NCBI GenBank assembly: GCA_030645535.1 | Contig: JAUSNM010000021.1 | Span: 34,963-98,962, forward strand | DNA from: Gallionella sp. | Lineage (GTDB): Bacteria > Pseudomonadota > Gammaproteobacteria > Burkholderiales > Gallionellaceae | Reading direction: 5' to 3' | DNA: 64,000 bases | Part shown: positions 61,473 through 64,000 of the stretch, piece by piece | Position numbering within the stretch: position 1 is the first letter of the stretch | How the letters are laid out: each line of letters opens with the position of its first letter | The notes under the pieces: model-generated | Database searches by the model: none | What the model was told of the DNA's origin: nothing | Seen by the model: only the letters and a program-made list of their open reading frames with translations | Translations under genes and position numbers: made by a program

Positions 61473-63629
61473 TCAGTTAACCTGGTGCTGAGCATCTGTG
61501 ATCTGGAACTGGTTAACCAGCAGGCGCAATTTTTGTGCGCCCTCGCGACTGCCAGCGATCGAAAAATTCAGCTCGCCCAGTGATTCGCTCATTAAATCGG
61601 CAGCGCGAGCCACCCCCTGAACCTTGCTGCCACTGCCGGATGCGCTCATCGATATCTGCGAAATAGTGGCGAACATTCGTTCAACGATCTCGGAAGAGCC
61701 GGAATTATCAGATGCAGAAGCTTCTGCCAGTCGCAGCCCTTCCTCCATTCCGCTGGCGCCCTGCTCCATGATGGCTACTGCTTCACGTGCTTTTTCCTGC
61801 ACGGCAGAAATCATCTGGTTAATTTCATGCGTTGCCTGACCGGTGCGCTCGGCCAACTTGCGCACTTCATCCGCCACCACTGAAAATCCGCGACCGAATT
61901 CACCTGCCCGCGCCGCTTCAATTGCCGCATTCAACGCCAGCAAATTGGTCTGGTCAGCGATGCCCTTGATCACCATCGCGATATCGCCGATTTTTTCGGT
62001 ACTTTCGCCAAGAGAGCGGATAGTCGACGAGGACGCCTTGATTGAGTCACGGATAGTCTGGGTGCGATTCTGCACAATGGACACTTGCGCGCGGGCTCGA
62101 TCAGTCGCCTGTTGCATCGCTTGCCGCATTTCATTGGTTGTCAGTGTCGCCAGATTGATGTCGCTCATCTGTTTTTCCAGGGCCTGCAAAATATCCTGTA
62201 CCGCGACGAGAACCTCATTGGTCGCAACAGTCGCCTGTTTGTTACGCACGTCCATATGCGTCTGGTTGTTAACCATTTCATCCGTGCCATGCCGGACATT
62301 GCCGACGGTACGGTCGATATTGTCGATCAGGCTGTTTACCCATTGCGCCAGCACACCGGCTTCATCGCGACTGGCATCCTGACGATCCAGGCGTTGAGAC
62401 AGATTGCCGTGCCCTTCAGCAACATTGCGGATCACGCCAACCATCCCGCGCAATCGCTGTCCGACCGGCTTGCTGACATAGCGATGCAGCGCAAGACTTC
62501 CCGTTAAAAACAGTGCGCAACACACACCAGCCATGACCAAAGCGGCAGGTTTAAATGCCAGCGCGACGCCAAAACTGATAGCGGTCATAACGACAACCAT
62601 GGACAGATAAACGGACATCATCCTGAAATTGAGGGTGCGGAAGCGATACACCTCTTCGAGGTCGGCTTCGCACATCATTCCCCATGTGTCAGCGGAACCC
62701 GGCAAGGAAAACGTGATGCCCTGGCCTATCACCGGTATATGGCGGTAATCGGCATAGCCCGGATAGGTAACGAAGGTATTTTGACCGCGCCGGATGGTTT
62801 CGCGCACGCCGGGATGCAACTGCCCTGTGGCCGGATCATTAAATATCAATTCGAATTCAGTATGATTCCTGACCGATACGCTGCCAAAATCAGTGCGCAC
62901 CCCCCGCTTCAGGTTGTCGCCCATGCTGAAGGTGGCATCTTCAAACCGTGAGCGCGACAACGCCGTGCCGGGTTGGATAGCTGCATCGAATCCGGGTTTC
63001 ACCATGAATAAATAGTTATCTCCCGACTCATGAAAAATATGCCCGGCCTCGCGCTGAATCAAATCCCCCAGCACATCATTCGGCACCCGTCCGCAAACCG
63101 CACCTAGCAATACACCATCCTTGTGCAGCGGGAGATAGAACATCAGCGTCACCGCATCATGAAACTGCGAGCTGGATGCCCCGATGGACAGTGTTGTTGC
63201 GTCAAGGTAGGGGCCATGCAGGAATTTGTCTGCCAGCCCACAGGCTACCGCCTTTGCATCGAGATCCTTTTTACCCGTTCTGGTCCGGAAAGTTGAATAC
63301 AGCGCTTTACCCTGGGTATCGATCACAAACAGTTCCGAGAAATCTCCATCCAGGCGCAGATTTTCCGCGAGTATTTCCGCGTCAAACTTCGGCCAGTCGT
63401 GTGCTATTTGCAAGGAAATGCCGGATAAAGTCGACCACTTCTGTTCCGTCCATTCAGTCAGGATACGCACCCGGGTGGTGGCGATGGATTCGAAGATTTC
63501 TTCAAGGATGGGATAACGCCATTTATTCAGATAACAAGCCCAACCCATTGCAAAACGACCTGTTTTGCCAAGGTATGGCAGCCAATCCATTTCATTACCC
63601 GTCAGATTCATTTGTAAGCTTTTCAACAT
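61473..63629 (-). CDS. Methyl-accepting chemotaxis protein with unusual topology
   Basis: 718 residues. There is no N-terminal membrane helix; residues about 40-330 form a Cache-like sensor, followed by two closely spaced helices (about 337-359 and 361-383), a HAMP-like segment and the signalling domain with the tip [20 protein letters not shown] and [13 protein letters not shown]. Two adjacent helices imply the sensor and the signalling tip are both cytoplasmic. Alternative ATGs are at 63611 and 63590. No strong ribosome site for any. A sigma-54 promoter precedes it. Confidence 0.92.
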   Translation of the reverse strand: MLKSLQMNLTGNEMDWLPYLGKTGRFAMGWACYLNKWRYPILEEIFESIATTRVRILTEWTEQKWSTLSGISLQIAHDWPKFDAEILAENLRLDGDFSELFVIDTQGKALYSTFRTRTGKKDLDAKAVACGLADKFLHGPYLDATTLSIGASSSQFHDAVTLMFYLPLHKDGVLLGAVCGRVPNDVLGDLIQREAGHIFHESGDNYLFMVKPGFDAAIQPGTALSRSRFEDATFSMGDNLKRGVRTDFGSVSVRNHTEFELIFNDPATGQLHPGVRETIRRGQNTFVTYPGYADYRHIPVIGQGITFSLPGSADTWGMMCEADLEEVYRFRTLNFRMMSVYLSMVVVMTAISFGVALAFKPAALVMAGVCCALFLTGSLALHRYVSKPVGQRLRGMVGVIRNVAEGHGNLSQRLDRQDASRDEAGVLAQWVNSLIDNIDRTVGNVRHGTDEMVNNQTHMDVRNKQATVATNEVLVAVQDILQALEKQMSDINLATLTTNEMRQAMQQATDRARAQVSIVQNRTQTIRDSIKASSSTIRSLGESTEKIGDIAMVIKGIADQTNLLALNAAIEAARAGEFGRGFSVVADEVRKLAERTGQATHEINQMISAVQEKAREAVAIMEQGASGMEEGLRLAEASASDNSGSSEIVERMFATISQISMSASGSGSKVQGVARAADLMSESLGELNFSIAGSREGAQKLRLLVNQFQITDAQHQVN

Positions 63630-63664
63630 GTCAGTATTTCGTTTTGTTCTTAATGCTACATATA

Positions 63665-63680
63665 AGCAAGATCAGTGCCA
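63665..63680 (-). promoter_or_regulatory. Predicted sigma-54 promoter of the chemoreceptor-EAL pair
   Basis: Minus strand TGGCAC TGATC TTGCT, a full match to the -24/-12 consensus TGGCAC-N5-TTGCW with GG and GC ten bases apart. The start would be near 63654, about 25 bases before the ATG at 63629. A partial activator-like dyad, TGCACC-N5-CGTGCG, lies at 63733-63749. Confidence 0.8.
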
Positions 63681-63807
63681 GCGTAGAAAGATATTCATAA
63701 TCATATCGTTATGTATATTTTAAATAACAGCATGCACCAAAGCCGTGCGGGTATAGCTGTGCGTACAACGGCAATGCACAAAGTTGGCCGCTCCGAATTT
63801 TGACAAT

Positions 63808-63831
63808 AAAAAAAGGGCACCTGCGGTGCCC
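63808..63831 (-). terminator. Intrinsic terminator after amt
   Basis: Minus strand GGGCACC, loop GCA, GGTGCCC, then TTTTTTT (63814-63808). A 7-bp GC-rich stem with a perfect T-run, 40 bp after the amt stop. Confidence 0.92.
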
Positions 63832-63870
63832 CAAAACCGAGCCGGGGAGGCTCAGGGAGGAGAGAGGAAC

Positions 63871-64000
63871 TTAAACGTTGTAAGCGCGTTCGCCGTGAGC
63901 TGTGGTATCCAGACCTTCGCGCTCGTCTTCTTCTTTCACACGCAGGCCGATGGTCAGGTCAACGATCTTGTAGCAGATGAAGGCGACCACACCGGACCAG
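63871..64000 (-). CDS. amt: Ammonium transporter (C-terminal end only)
   Basis: Only the last 42 residues are inside the window: WSGVVAFICYKIVDLTIGLR, then VKEEDEREGLDTTAHGERAY and NV. The last helix plus the EEDEREGLD..HGE tail is the cytoplasmic C-terminus of Amt/AmtB proteins, the part that contacts GlnK. The 5' end lies beyond base 64000. A strong terminator follows. Confidence 0.93.
   Translation of the reverse strand, partial: WSGVVAFICYKIVDLTIGLRVKEEDEREGLDTTAHGERAYNV

Overview
The window is chromosomal DNA of a Gram-negative betaproteobacterium. Gene order (lptD-surA-pdxA-rsmA, amgK-murU-pepP-ubiH, pyrB with an inactive pyrC copy, gshA of the Thiobacillus ferrooxidans type) and protein character suggest the Nitrosomonadales, perhaps a Gallionellaceae-like iron oxidiser; that placement is inference. 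There are no rRNA or tRNA genes, no recognisable insertion sequence, no prophage and no CRISPR array. Almost all of it is housekeeping DNA, interrupted by three small accessory patches and a rich set of repeats and RNA elements.

Layout. 1-3384 (minus): thiD-thiE-hemL-engB. 3478-5804: gloA, then an AT-rich pair of unknown membrane proteins bracketed by two copies of a structured repeat. 5805-11446 (minus): lptD-surA-pdxA-rsmA. 11508-15886 (plus): amgK-murU-pepP-ubiH. 15958-17743: higB-higA plus a HEPN-like gene and another repeat copy. 17793-20587 (minus): prlC-xthA. 20724-21179: a c-di-GMP riboswitch driving a 65-residue membrane protein. 21217-30681 (minus): thioredoxin-like, suhB-like, trkA-trkH, a short CheA-like kinase, yqgE-ruvX-pyrB-pyrX. 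30786-32960 (plus): rsmE, argA. 33103-34396: a repeat copy and a Gly-rich lipoprotein. 34755-37882 (minus): SAM-II riboswitch-metX-metW-ampG. 37925-43238 (minus): gshA-apbE-EIIA-HPr-EI and a HopJ-like gene. 43337-46940 (minus): c-di-GMP riboswitch, histidine kinase, response regulator, second c-di-GMP riboswitch, motB. 47091-50147 (plus): ybiT, murI, a glutaredoxin. 50312-63680: a large signalling block (hybrid kinase, REC-EAL, receiver protein, degenerate GGDEF-hemerythrin, Ser/Thr kinase, EAL, chemoreceptor with a sigma-54 promoter) around purU. 63871-64000: the end of an ammonium transporter gene.

How it fits together. The functional theme of the right half is c-di-GMP and motility: three GEMM riboswitches, two EAL proteins, one degenerate GGDEF protein, MotB and a chemoreceptor. 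The left half carries cell-envelope and cell-wall recycling functions (LptD, SurA, AmgK, MurU, AmpG, MurI).

The most unusual feature is the repeat content. A roughly 250-350 bp element occurs four times, always on the same strand as, and just downstream of, a gene. It folds into up to five hairpins whose stems show compensatory base changes between copies. Separate families of short palindromes and of seven-base tandem arrays sit between genes and, in several cases, in frame inside them (pdxA, murU, ubiH, ruvX, apbE, the hybrid kinase).
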